Positions 26,242 through 33,837 of a stretch of DNA of 64,000 bases are shown here, one piece after another. The translations under genes and the position numbers were made by a program. Location of the stretch: assembly GCF_027498035.1 (NCBI RefSeq), contig NZ_CP114978.1, forward strand, positions 1,426,001 to 1,490,000, given 5' to 3'. The notes under the pieces were generated by a model. It searched no databases, had not been told where the DNA came from, and saw nothing but the letters and a program-made list of their open reading frames with translations. The first letter of the stretch is position 1, and each line of letters begins with the position of its first letter. Source of the DNA: Pseudoxanthomonas sp. GTDB taxonomy: Bacteria > Pseudomonadota > Gammaproteobacteria > Xanthomonadales > Xanthomonadaceae.

Positions 26242-26943
26242 TCAGGCGATATCGGCAACGCGATAGCCGGCGCTTTGCACGGTGTGCAGCAGGGGCTTTT
26301 CGAATGGCTTGTCGATCACCTTGCGCAGGTTATACAGGTGGCTGCGCAGGGTGTCTGAATCCGGCAGGCCATTGCCCCAGATTTCGCGCTCGATCTCCTG
26401 GCGGGTGACCACCCGCGGCGACTCGCGCATCAGGATGGTCAACAGGCGCAGGCCGATCGGCGAAAGCATCAGCTCGGTGCCGCCGCGGGTGACGCGCATG
26501 CTCACCGGGTCCAGCACCAGGTCGGCGACCTTCAGCACTTCCGAACCCACCTGGCGGCGTTCGCGACGGATCAGCGCGCGCAGGCGCGCTTCAAGCTCCT
26601 GGATGGCGAAGGGCTTGGTGAGGTAGTCATCGGCACCGGTGCCCAGGCCGCTGAGCTTGTCGTCCAGCGTGTCGCGGGCGGTCAGCATCAGCACCGGCGT
26701 GGACTTGCGCGCTTCGCTGCGCAGGCGGCGACAGACTTCCAGCCCATCCATGCGTGGCAGCATCAGGTCCAGCACCAGCACGTCGTAGCTGTTCTCGGTG
26801 GCGAGACGATAACCATCCAGGCCATCGGACGCGTAATCGACCTCGAAACCCTTGCCCTCCAGGTATTCGCCGATCATTTCGGAGATGTTGCGGTTGTCCT
26901 CGACAACCAGCACCAGCCCCGCGGTTTCCTGTGCATGCCGCAT
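26242..26943 (-). CDS. OmpR-family response regulator
   Basis: 233 residues. Receiver domain 10-125: LVVEDNRNISEMIG (acidic pocket), phosphoacceptor Asp59 in VLVLDLMLPRMDGLEVC, Thr in LMLTARD, Lys in YLTKPFA. The winged-helix DNA-binding domain (about 137-232) contains SPIGLRLLTILMRE, VTRQEIEREIWGNGLPDSDT and LRSHLYNLRKVIDKP. It is first in the operon with the kinase gene downstream, and divergent from the small membrane-protein gene at 27089, whose promoter it may share or control. Confidence 0.93.
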   Translation of the reverse strand: MRHAQETAGLVLVVEDNRNISEMIGEYLEGKGFEVDYASDGLDGYRLATENSYDVLVLDLMLPRMDGLEVCRRLRSEARKSTPVLMLTARDTLDDKLSGLGTGADDYLTKPFAIQELEARLRALIRRERRQVGSEVLKVADLVLDPVSMRVTRGGTELMLSPIGLRLLTILMRESPRVVTRQEIEREIWGNGLPDSDTLRSHLYNLRKVIDKPFEKPLLHTVQSAGYRVADIA

Positions 26944-27088
26944 GTTTGCGATCTCCGAAAACGCTAAAACTTCAGGTTTGTGAAGCTATCCATCGAACGG
27001 TGCACGATGCGTGAAGGCGCCCGTGTTCATGAAGAAGCGGGAGGCTCACAGCCCTAGACTCGCGCCTTTCCTTCCGCGAGTGCGCGCC

Positions 27089-27448
27089 ATGCTTGACCGT
27101 GTCCTGCCCATCCTGATGCTGGTGGGTTCCAACATCTTCATGACCTTTGCCTGGTACGGACATCTCAAGCACAAGACCGCCCCGCTGCTGATCACCATCC
27201 TGGCCAGCTGGGGCATCGCGTTCTTCGAGTACAGCCTGCAGGTACCCGCCAACCGCATGGGCAGCGCGGTGTATTCGGTGGTCCAGCTCAAGACCATCCA
27301 GGAAGTGATCACGCTGGTGATCTTCGCCGGGTTCTCGGCGTGGTTCCTGGGGCAGCCACTGAAATGGAACCATTACGCGGCATTCGCGTTGATCGTGGGC
27401 GCCTCGTTCCTGATGTTCTACGAGCCAGGCGCCAAGCCCGCGGGCTGA
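27089..27448 (+). CDS. DUF486 / DMT-family small membrane protein
   Basis: 119 residues from the ATG at 27089 (MLDRVLPILMLVGSNIFMTF); a longer reading from 27011 adds a hydrophilic stretch unlikely to be real. Four transmembrane segments. The string FAWYGHLKHKTAPLLI, WGIAFFEYSLQVPANRMG and YSVVQLKTIQEVITL is characteristic of DUF486 proteins, distant members of the drug/metabolite transporter superfamily. Substrate and role are unknown. It lies 145 bp divergent from the OmpR-type regulator. Confidence 0.85.
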   Translation: MLDRVLPILMLVGSNIFMTFAWYGHLKHKTAPLLITILASWGIAFFEYSLQVPANRMGSAVYSVVQLKTIQEVITLVIFAGFSAWFLGQPLKWNHYAAFALIVGASFLMFYEPGAKPAG

Positions 27449-27467
27449 TGCCACGCCGGGACCTACC

Positions 27468-27770
27468 CTAGATCCGCACCCGCCCCAGCAGGATGTCGCG
27501 GAACATCACCCAGTCGCCCATCAGCGAATACAGCGGATGCTTGAACGTCGCCGGCCGGTTCTTCTCGAAGAAAAAGTGCCCCACCCACGCCAATCCGTAG
27601 CCACAGACCAACGCGGCCACCGCAAAACCCCAGCGCCCGGTCCACAGTGCCGCGACCAGCAGGCACAACACGCCGCAGCTGCCCAGGAAATGCAGGCGCC
27701 GCGAGGTGCGGTTGCTGTGTTCGCGCAGATAGAACGGATAGAACTCGTGGAAGCTGGCGAAACGGCGCAT
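27468..27770 (-). CDS. DUF962 / Mpo1-like membrane protein
   Basis: 100 residues from the ATG at 27770; the upstream in-frame ATG at 27827 adds a Pro-rich stretch. Two hydrophobic hairpins and conserved His motifs: FHEFYPFYLREHSNRTSRRL and HFLG, then WVGHFFFEKNRPATFKHPLY. This is the DUF962 family; yeast Mpo1 is an Fe2+-dependent dioxygenase acting on 2-hydroxy fatty acids, and the His residues seen here match the expected metal ligands. Whether the bacterial protein has that activity is inference. Confidence 0.85.
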   Translation of the reverse strand: MRRFASFHEFYPFYLREHSNRTSRRLHFLGSCGVLCLLVAALWTGRWGFAVAALVCGYGLAWVGHFFFEKNRPATFKHPLYSLMGDWVMFRDILLGRVRI

Positions 27771-27846
27771 GGCGGCAACCAAGGGCGGCGGTGGCGAAGT
27801 CTCCCGCCACGGCGCGCGCGTGGTCACGCTGCGCTGCAGTGAGGCC

Positions 27847-28170
27847 TCAGCTGGCGCGCGGGGCGAACATGATCACCGCCATCCCGCACAGGCACAGTCC
27901 CGCGCCCAGCAGATCCCAGCGTGTGGGCCGCACGCCGTCCACGGCCCACAGCCAGCCCAGCGCCACGGCGATATAGACGCCGCCATACGCGGCATAGACG
28001 CGCCCGGAAGCCGCCGGATGCAGGGTCAGCAACCACGCGAACAACGCCAGGCTGGCCGCAGCCGGCAGCAGCAGCCATGGACTGCCATCGCGGCGCAGCC
28101 ACAGCCACGGCAGGTAGCAGCCGGTGATCTCGGCCAGTGCGGTGGCCAGGAACAGCAGCAGCGTAGTCAT
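27847..28170 (-). CDS. YnfA / UPF0060 family membrane protein
   Basis: 107 residues from the ATG at 28170, which overlaps the mazG stop (ATGA). Four transmembrane helices, with TALAEITGCYLPWLWLR, HPAASGRVYAAYGGVYIAVA and GVRPTRWDLLGAGLCLCGMA, the UPF0060 signature. It is a small-multidrug-resistance-like fold; some homologues export dyes or biocides. Its tight coupling to mazG looks like chance operon packing. Confidence 0.92.
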   Translation of the reverse strand: MTTLLLFLATALAEITGCYLPWLWLRRDGSPWLLLPAAASLALFAWLLTLHPAASGRVYAAYGGVYIAVALGWLWAVDGVRPTRWDLLGAGLCLCGMAVIMFAPRAS

Positions 28171-28991
28171 GCGTTGCCGTCGCGTTCGGCCTGCTTGGCG
28201 CGTGCCCACAGCGCTTCCTGCGCCTCCAGGCCCAGCGCGCGCATCGTGCTGCCGTCAGCATCGGCCATCGCTTCCATCGCACGGAAGCGGCGTTCGAACT
28301 TCGCATTGGCATGGCGCAGCGCGCCGCCTGCATCGACCTGCGCCTGGCGCGCCAGGTTGATGCACACGAACAGCAGGTCCCCGATCTCGTCCTGCAGGCG
28401 CGCAGCGCGCAGCGGATCTTCGTCCGAACGGGCCAGCTCGACTTCGACCTCGGCGATCTCCTCGTGCAGCTTGGCGATCACCGGCGCCGGGCCGGGCCAG
28501 TCGAAACCGGTCCTGGCCGCGCGCGACTGCAGTTTCGCGGCACGTTGCCACTCGGGCATGCCACGCGAAATGCCGGCGAGCGCGGAAGTGTCGGTGTGGC
28601 CCTTGTCGGCGCGCTCCTGGCGCTTGATCGCATCCCAGTTCTCCAGGACTTCCCTGGCGTTTCCGGCCTGCGCCTGGGCGAAGATGTGGGGATGCCGGCG
28701 CACCATCTTGTCGTTGATCGCACGGGCCACATCGTCGAAACCGAATGCGCCCTGTTCCGAGGCCATCTGCGCATGGAACACCACCTGCAGCAGCAGGTCG
28801 CCGAGTTCGTCCTTCAAGTCATCCAGGTCGCCGCGATCGATCGCGTCGGCAACCTCGTAGGCCTCTTCGATGGTGTACGGGGCGATGGTCGAAAAGTCCT
28901 GCTCCAGGTCCCAGGGGCAGCCGCCATCGGGATTGCGCAACTGGGCCATGATGGACAGCAGGCGGCCTATCTCCGTATCGGGCGTGGTCAC
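28167..28991 (-). CDS. mazG: Nucleoside triphosphate pyrophosphohydrolase MazG
   Basis: 274 residues from a GTG at 28991 preceded by GAGGTGA; the longer in-frame reading from 29096 overlaps cysQ and a REP and is rejected. Tandem MazG domains: the first has CPWDLEQDFSTIAPYTIEEA, EVADAIDRGDLDDLKDELGD and LLLQVVFHAQMA, and the second EEIAEVEVELARSDEDPLR and LQDEIGDLLFVCINLARQ, each with the ExxE...ExxD metal sites. It hydrolyses NTPs to NMP and PPi and in E. coli lowers ppGpp during starvation. 74 bp separate it from cysQ, holding a REP. Confidence 0.94.
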   Translation of the reverse strand: MTTPDTEIGRLLSIMAQLRNPDGGCPWDLEQDFSTIAPYTIEEAYEVADAIDRGDLDDLKDELGDLLLQVVFHAQMASEQGAFGFDDVARAINDKMVRRHPHIFAQAQAGNAREVLENWDAIKRQERADKGHTDTSALAGISRGMPEWQRAAKLQSRAARTGFDWPGPAPVIAKLHEEIAEVEVELARSDEDPLRAARLQDEIGDLLFVCINLARQAQVDAGGALRHANAKFERRFRAMEAMADADGSTMRALGLEAQEALWARAKQAERDGNA

Positions 28992-29039
28992 TGCATCACC
29001 TCGTTGCGATGTGGAAAGGTTCCGAAGGCAACCTGACCG

Positions 29040-29069
29040 CGCAGGAGCGCGGGCATCGCCCGCTCCTAC
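29040..29069 (-). repeat. Single REP unit at the cysQ 3' end
   Basis: On the minus strand the unit begins GTAGGAGCGGGCGATGCCCG and folds into a hairpin. Its TAG (29068-29066) is the stop codon of cysQ. Same family as the units at 45838 and 45883. Confidence 0.8.
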
Positions 29070-29872
29070 GCATGCGCCAGGAGCCAGTCGCGCCACGGCA
29101 GCGCCGGATCGCCCAGCGCCATGAAGTCGCCATTGAGCAGGCTGTCACGCCGGTTGTAGCGGAATGCGCGGCCATCCGGGGCCAGCAGCACCCCGCCGGC
29201 AGCCTCCAGGATGCACTGGCCGGCGGCGGTATCCCACTCGCTGGTTGGACCGAAGCGTGGATACACGTCCAGCGATCCTTCGGCGATGTGGCAGAACTTC
29301 AGCGACGAGCCCAGCGGCACCGCTTCGGCACCGGGCAACTGCTCCAGCACCGCGGTCGTGCGCGGGTCGCGGTGCGAGCGGCTGGCCGCCACCTTGAGCG
29401 GCATCGACGCAGGCTTGCGGGTGCGCAGCTCGCGATCATTCTCGCCATCGCGGCGCAAGGCACCGCGACCGGCCTCGGCGTGCCAGATGGTGCCGGTCAC
29501 CGGCGCCATGATCACGCCGAACACCGGCTGGTGGCCTTCGATCAACGCGATGTTCACGGTGAACTCGCCATTGCGCTTGACGAACTCGCGGGTGCCATCC
29601 AGCGGATCGACCAACCAGTAGGCGTGCCAGTCCTGGCGGGTAGCCCAGGGGATGCTGGCGCCCTCTTCGCTCAGCAGCGGCAGCTCGGGCGTGAGCCGAT
29701 GCAGGCCATCGGCGATGATGCGGTGCGCAGCCAGGTCGGCGCGCGTCAGCGGACTATTGTCGGCCTTGTGTTCAACCGCGAAATCCTCGGCATAGACCTG
29801 CATGATGGCCGCCGAGGCATCGCGTGCAATGGCAATGACGGCCTCGTGCAGGTCCGCGGTGATGCGGCTCAT
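29066..29872 (-). CDS. cysQ: 3'(2'),5'-bisphosphate nucleotidase CysQ
   Basis: 268 residues from the ATG at 29872, overlapping the nudE stop (ATGA). Inositol-monophosphatase-fold motifs: LPLLSEEGASIPW (metal Glu), WLVDPLDGTREFVKRNGEFT (the DPLDGT metal site) and SEWDTAAGQCILEAAGG. The enzyme removes the 3' phosphate from PAP, relieving inhibition of sulfate assimilation. Linkage to nudE is common in gammaproteobacteria. The TAG stop is supplied by a REP element. Confidence 0.95.
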   Translation of the reverse strand: MSRITADLHEAVIAIARDASAAIMQVYAEDFAVEHKADNSPLTRADLAAHRIIADGLHRLTPELPLLSEEGASIPWATRQDWHAYWLVDPLDGTREFVKRNGEFTVNIALIEGHQPVFGVIMAPVTGTIWHAEAGRGALRRDGENDRELRTRKPASMPLKVAASRSHRDPRTTAVLEQLPGAEAVPLGSSLKFCHIAEGSLDVYPRFGPTSEWDTAAGQCILEAAGGVLLAPDGRAFRYNRRDSLLNGDFMALGDPALPWRDWLLAHA

Positions 29873-30417
29873 GCCTGACCAGCCAACCACTCGCGGGCGA
29901 TGAACAGCGCCGCCAGCGAACGTCCCTCCGAGAAGTCCTCGCGCAACATCAACTGGTCCAGTGCATCAAGCTTCCACGGCACGACTTCAAGCTCCTCGGG
30001 TTCGTCGCCTGGCAGGCGCTCGGGATAGAGATCGCGCGCCACCACCAGCCATGACTGGTGGCTCATGTAGGTGGGCGCGAGGGTCATGGCACGCAGCACA
30101 TCCAGCTGCCGGGCGCCGAAGCCGGCCTCCTCCTTGAGTTCGCGGTTGGCCGATTCGATCGGCGTTTCCCCTGCATCCATGCGGCCCTTGACCAGGCCCA
30201 GCTCGTAGCGGTGCATGCCGGCGGCGTACTCGCGCACCAGCAGCACCGTTTCGTTGTCGATCATCGGCACCACCACCACCGCGCCGTGGCCACGGCCGAC
30301 CTGGCGTTCGAACTGGCGGCGTTCGCCGTTGGAGAACTCCAGGTCCAGCCGTTCCATGCGCAACGGTCCGATCTGCTGCTCGGTGACGCCGTGGATGATG
30401 GGCAGCTTGCGACTCAT
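29869..30417 (-). CDS. nudE: ADP compounds hydrolase NudE (Nudix)
   Basis: 182 residues from the ATG at 30417. The Nudix box GLVKGRMDAGETPIESANRE continues LKEEAGFG, matching GX5EX7REUXEEXGU. The surrounding FSNGERRQFERQVGRGHGAV and DNETVLLVREYAAGMHRYEL fit NudE, which cleaves ADP-ribose, NADH and Ap3A-type substrates. It is coupled to cysQ (stop/start overlap). A divergent 184 bp region separates it from rsmE. Confidence 0.93.
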   Translation of the reverse strand: MSRKLPIIHGVTEQQIGPLRMERLDLEFSNGERRQFERQVGRGHGAVVVVPMIDNETVLLVREYAAGMHRYELGLVKGRMDAGETPIESANRELKEEAGFGARQLDVLRAMTLAPTYMSHQSWLVVARDLYPERLPGDEPEELEVVPWKLDALDQLMLREDFSEGRSLAALFIAREWLAGQA

Positions 30418-30601
30418 GCGCGAGGCCTGCTGCCGTGGGTGGCAGTGGTCGATATCATGGGCGCATGCAGGAAGATCATCAGCCGCGAATGCTAGCAGAG
30501 CATGGCCACGATTCGGCACCGCTTTGCAGCAGACCTCGATGCCTCGACGCTGCACCGCCACACGCTGCCTGCGCCCATTCCCGTCCTGAAAGGAACCCCC
30601 C

Positions 30602-31336
30602 ATGCGCCTGACCCGCGTCCATGTCGATGCGCCGCTCGCTGTCGGCGCACAGGTTGCACTGCCCGAGGACGCCGCCACGCACCTGTCCCGCGTGCTGCGC
30701 CTGCGCGAGGGCGACGCTTGCGTGCTGTTCAACGGCGACGGTCATGACTACGACGCGCAGCTGGCCAGCATCGGCAAGCGCGAAGTGCTGGCACGGATTT
30801 CCGGCGCACGCGTGGTCGACAACGAGTCGCCATTGCACATCACCCTGCTGCAGGGCATCGCCCGCGGCGAGAAGATGGACCTGATCCTGCAGAAAGCCAC
30901 CGAGCTGGGCGTGGCCGCCGTGCTGCCGGTGGATTCGGAACGCTCGGAAGTAAAGCTGTCCGGCGAGCGCCTGCACAAGCGGCTATCGCACTGGCGCGGC
31001 GTGGTGGTGGCGGCCTGCGAGCAGTCCGGCCGTGCGCGCATTCCGGATGTCGCCGAACCTCAGGCATTGCTGGCCGCCGCATCGGCATTGCCGGCTGACG
31101 CACTGGGCCTGTTGCTGGACCCGCAGGGCCTGCACGCACTGAAGTCACTGTCCCCGCCCGCGTCGGCCCGGGTGGTGATCGCCATCGGTCCGGAAGGTGG
31201 CTGGTCGCCGCGCGACCGCCAGGCCTTGGAAACCCATGGCTTCCAGGGCCTGCGCCTGGGACCGCGCGTGCTGCGTACCGAAACCGCGGGCCTGGCCGCT
31301 ATCGCCGCAGTGCAGGCGCAACTCGGCGACCTGTAA
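30602..31336 (+). CDS. rsmE: 16S rRNA (uracil1498-N3)-methyltransferase RsmE
   Basis: 244 residues with AAAGGA upstream of the ATG. N-terminal PUA-like domain THLSRVLRLREGDACVLFNG; SPOUT/trefoil-knot SAM-binding end VIAIGPEGGWSPRDRQALE and LRLGPRVLRTETAGLAAIAA, diagnostic of RsmE. It methylates U1498 in the 30S decoding region. An 88 bp spacer follows before the convergent EF-hand gene, without an obvious terminator. Confidence 0.95.
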   Translation: MRLTRVHVDAPLAVGAQVALPEDAATHLSRVLRLREGDACVLFNGDGHDYDAQLASIGKREVLARISGARVVDNESPLHITLLQGIARGEKMDLILQKATELGVAAVLPVDSERSEVKLSGERLHKRLSHWRGVVVAACEQSGRARIPDVAEPQALLAAASALPADALGLLLDPQGLHALKSLSPPASARVVIAIGPEGGWSPRDRQALETHGFQGLRLGPRVLRTETAGLAAIAAVQAQLGDL

Positions 31337-31424
31337 ACAGCCGGACCCGGCCACTCCTACGAGAGGTCATGCGCGTTCCAGCACATCCTCGTTCAACGCA
31401 ACCAGAACCGAACGCGGATAGCAG

Positions 31425-31823
31425 CTACCGCCACTGCGACAACTCTTCGGCGGTGATCTTGCCGTCGTGGTTCTTGTCGACCAGGCGGAATTCGCTGGAC
31501 AGCGCATGGTTTTCCGGCACCTCGTCGCGGGTGATGACGCCATCGCCGTTCTTGTCCAACTGCTCCACGGTGACCTTGTAATCCGACGCGTTGGCCAGCG
31601 TGTTTTCCTGGCCCCAGTTGACCGTGACCGGTCCCTGCGGGGTCTGCACCGTCACGGTCTTGAAGCCCTGCGGAGGCAGCTCGGAGGTCAGCGTATTGGA
31701 GGCCGATGCCGGTGGCGGCGCCACGGTCTCGGCGGACTGCGTTGGCATGCTCGACTGCGCGTGGGTAACACCTGCCAGCATCAACAGGCCCGGCAACACA
31801 CCGGAACGGAGCAGCGTCTTCAT
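31425..31823 (-). CDS. Exported EF-hand domain protein
   Basis: 132 residues from the ATG at 31823, followed by a signal peptide (LLRSGVLPGLLMLAGVTHAQ). A Ser/Thr/Pro/Ala-rich stretch lies at about 24-50. Two EF-hand loops near the C-terminus, DKNGDGVITRDE and DKNHDGKITAEE, have all expected acidic positions and the Gly at position 6. It is probably a periplasmic or secreted calcium-binding protein. It sits just downstream of chpC, but 108 bp separate them, so membership in the Pil-Chp operon is uncertain. Confidence 0.85.
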   Translation of the reverse strand: MKTLLRSGVLPGLLMLAGVTHAQSSMPTQSAETVAPPPASASNTLTSELPPQGFKTVTVQTPQGPVTVNWGQENTLANASDYKVTVEQLDKNGDGVITRDEVPENHALSSEFRLVDKNHDGKITAEELSQWR

Positions 31824-31931
31824 GCAGCAGGTCTCACCCAGGGGAATCTGCCGATGACCCTCGCATCGCGGCCGCGAATGAGGCGTGAACCCATCCGGCA
31901 AGCACGGATCACGCCCCGGCAGACGCAAGAC

Positions 31932-32402
31932 TCAGGCCGGCTGGGCGATGGCCTCGGCGACCAGGCGCTCGATCATTTCCAGATCCGGCAGCAGCGCGGC
32001 TTCGTCACCCAGCAGCACGCGCATCTGCACGCCTTCGGGCAGCGATTCCTCGCTGGCATCAGCCAGCAGGCCATCGCGCGGCACCGTAATCAAGCGCGGG
32101 AACGAACGCGTCATCAGGCCGATGTACGGCATCGTCCCGCTGCCAGAGAGCGTCTTGAGCACCACGATCTTGCTGTTCGCGGTGACCGGCTCGTGGCCGA
32201 AGCCACCCAGGTCGACCATCGAGAACAAGGGCACCTGCCATCCCTGCCACTCGATCTTCCCGGGCATCCAGTGCGGTGTATCGGCGACCGGCTGCACCGG
32301 CACGCGCGACAGCAGCTCCGCCACGGTCGCGTTGGGAAGCAGGACGCGCTCGTCGCCAACCTGGACCAGGAAGCCGCGTATTTCGTCGTTTGAACGTGCC
32401 AT
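31932..32402 (-). CDS. chpC: ChpC, CheW-like adaptor of the Pil-Chp system
   Basis: 156 residues from the ATG at 32402, 4 bp after the chpB stop and with GGAGG 8 nt upstream. An in-frame ATG at 32417 would overlap chpB. The CheW fold is recognisable: FLVQVGDERVLLPNATVAEL, WQGWQVPLFSMVDLGGFG and SKIVVLKTLSGSGTMPYIGL. It is the last gene of the cluster and corresponds to ChpC, a CheW-type linker feeding receptor input to ChpA. As second CheW (the first is PilI), it may link other receptors to the array. Confidence 0.85.
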   Translation of the reverse strand: MARSNDEIRGFLVQVGDERVLLPNATVAELLSRVPVQPVADTPHWMPGKIEWQGWQVPLFSMVDLGGFGHEPVTANSKIVVLKTLSGSGTMPYIGLMTRSFPRLITVPRDGLLADASEESLPEGVQMRVLLGDEAALLPDLEMIERLVAEAIAQPA

Positions 32403-32406
32403 GGCC

Positions 32407-33837
32407 CTAGCCTCCAATATGTTCGATCAGGCGCAAGGCCAGGTCTTCCGGCGAGGCGGTGGTGCCGCCCTTCCGTTCCAGTTCCTTGGCCGCGGCCCAG
32501 TCATAGCAGCCGTGCAGGGATTGCCCACTCACCAACGCACCGCGCGCGGCCAGCATCAACGCAGGCTCGGCCAGCGCGGCATCGGCGCCGCTCAGGAGCA
32601 GCACGGCAGTCCTGCCGGGCGGGAGCGCCGCCAGCAGGGCCAGCACATCGGTGCTGCCTTCTGCAAAAACCACCATGCCGCCATTGCCTGCCTCGGCAGC
32701 GACATCGTCAGGCACCACATAGACGTAGCCCGCGCGCGCCGCCATGCCAACACGCGCCAGCACCACTGGCAGCGGCGACACGCGCTGGATCTGCTTGGTC
32801 AGGTTGTCATAGCGACCACCGTCCAGGCGCAGGTGCACCAGCACCGGCAACTCCAACGATACCGGCAGTCCGGCCAGCACGCGGCGGACCGCATCGGGCC
32901 CGCCGATCCCGGCGAACAGCAGGGCCGCGCCAGGCACCTTGCTGCCTGTGGCATCGGGATCGGCCACCTCGGCTTCGGGAAGCTCCAGCGATTCCAGTTC
33001 CAGCGTCAGGCCGCCGAAACCCGGCGGCAGTGGCGGCGGGGCCATCGGCTCGCCACGCACCGGCGTCACCACCTCGAAATCCTCCACCAGCGACAGGTGC
33101 TGGAACGAGGAAGTCGCCGATGCATCCGACGCCGCGGGGACCGCGGCCAATGGAGGAATCGTCTCAGCGACGGCGGCAGATGCGTCATCGGCCGAATCCC
33201 CGACCGGCACGATGTCGTCCACCAGCGCAAGACGTGCAGGCGCCGGCGGCGGCGTCCAGCTTTCGGCATCGATCGAGAACGCACCCTCGGGCTGCGGTTC
33301 CATGTCTTCCCCGGCCACCGACGGCGCGGCGCCGAAGACATGCTGGTCCGGCAACGAGGCCGACTGGACCACGGCCTCGTCCAGATGCAGGTCAAGCGCG
33401 GCATCGTCCACGAGCGCCGGTGCCTGCGGGCGACCGGGTTCCGGTGACTGCGGCAGTTCAATCTCCGCGCCCGGCGGCAGTACGTTGCGATGTCCATGCA
33501 GCTTGGCGGCCAGGTGGCGCGCCCAGCGTTGTGCATCCCAGCCTTCGCGCGAAGACGCCAGGTCGGCTTCGTCGTAGATCACGACCAGGCCGGGATCGCC
33601 GAGGACTGGATCCAACCGCGCCAGCGCCTCCTCGATGGCCGGCTCCAGCGCCACCAGCACCGCGTGCGGCGCACTGGCGGCGAGTGCATGGACATCCAGC
33701 ACATTGGGATCGTCCTCCAACGCGATCTGCGCACCGGCGCCGACCAGGGCGCCACGCAGCTGCTCGCGCGCGATGCCCGGCCGTGCCAGCAGCGCAACGC
33801 GCGGTGCACCGGGGTCACCGGAATCAATCGCGGACAC
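32407..33837 (-). CDS. chpB: ChpB-like protein with degenerate CheB methylesterase domain
   Basis: 476 residues from a GTG at 33837, which overlaps the chpA end by 14 bp with GGGGA upstream; an ATG at 33864 is the alternative. The N-terminal 110 or so residues look like a decayed receiver (RVALLARPGIAREQLRGALV, EDDPN). About 175 acidic and Pro/Ala-rich residues follow. The C-terminal 180 residues resemble CheB methylesterase (FAGIGGPDAVRRVL...). The catalytic Ser of the ASTGG motif aligns to Gly, and the GMGNDG Asp motif reads GADAAL. The His position (VHLRLDGG) may persist. It is probably not an active methylesterase; position in the operon supports the name ChpB. Confidence 0.75.
   Translation of the reverse strand: MSAIDSGDPGAPRVALLARPGIAREQLRGALVGAGAQIALEDDPNVLDVHALAASAPHAVLVALEPAIEEALARLDPVLGDPGLVVIYDEADLASSREGWDAQRWARHLAAKLHGHRNVLPPGAEIELPQSPEPGRPQAPALVDDAALDLHLDEAVVQSASLPDQHVFGAAPSVAGEDMEPQPEGAFSIDAESWTPPPAPARLALVDDIVPVGDSADDASAAVAETIPPLAAVPAASDASATSSFQHLSLVEDFEVVTPVRGEPMAPPPLPPGFGGLTLELESLELPEAEVADPDATGSKVPGAALLFAGIGGPDAVRRVLAGLPVSLELPVLVHLRLDGGRYDNLTKQIQRVSPLPVVLARVGMAARAGYVYVVPDDVAAEAGNGGMVVFAEGSTDVLALLAALPPGRTAVLLLSGADAALAEPALMLAARGALVSGQSLHGCYDWAAAKELERKGGTTASPEDLALRLIEHIGG

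Noticed and set aside
31885..33447. Open frame of 520 codons on the plus strand opposite chpC and chpB
   Set aside because: Overlaps two genes supported by domain content and start sites; its translation shows no family.
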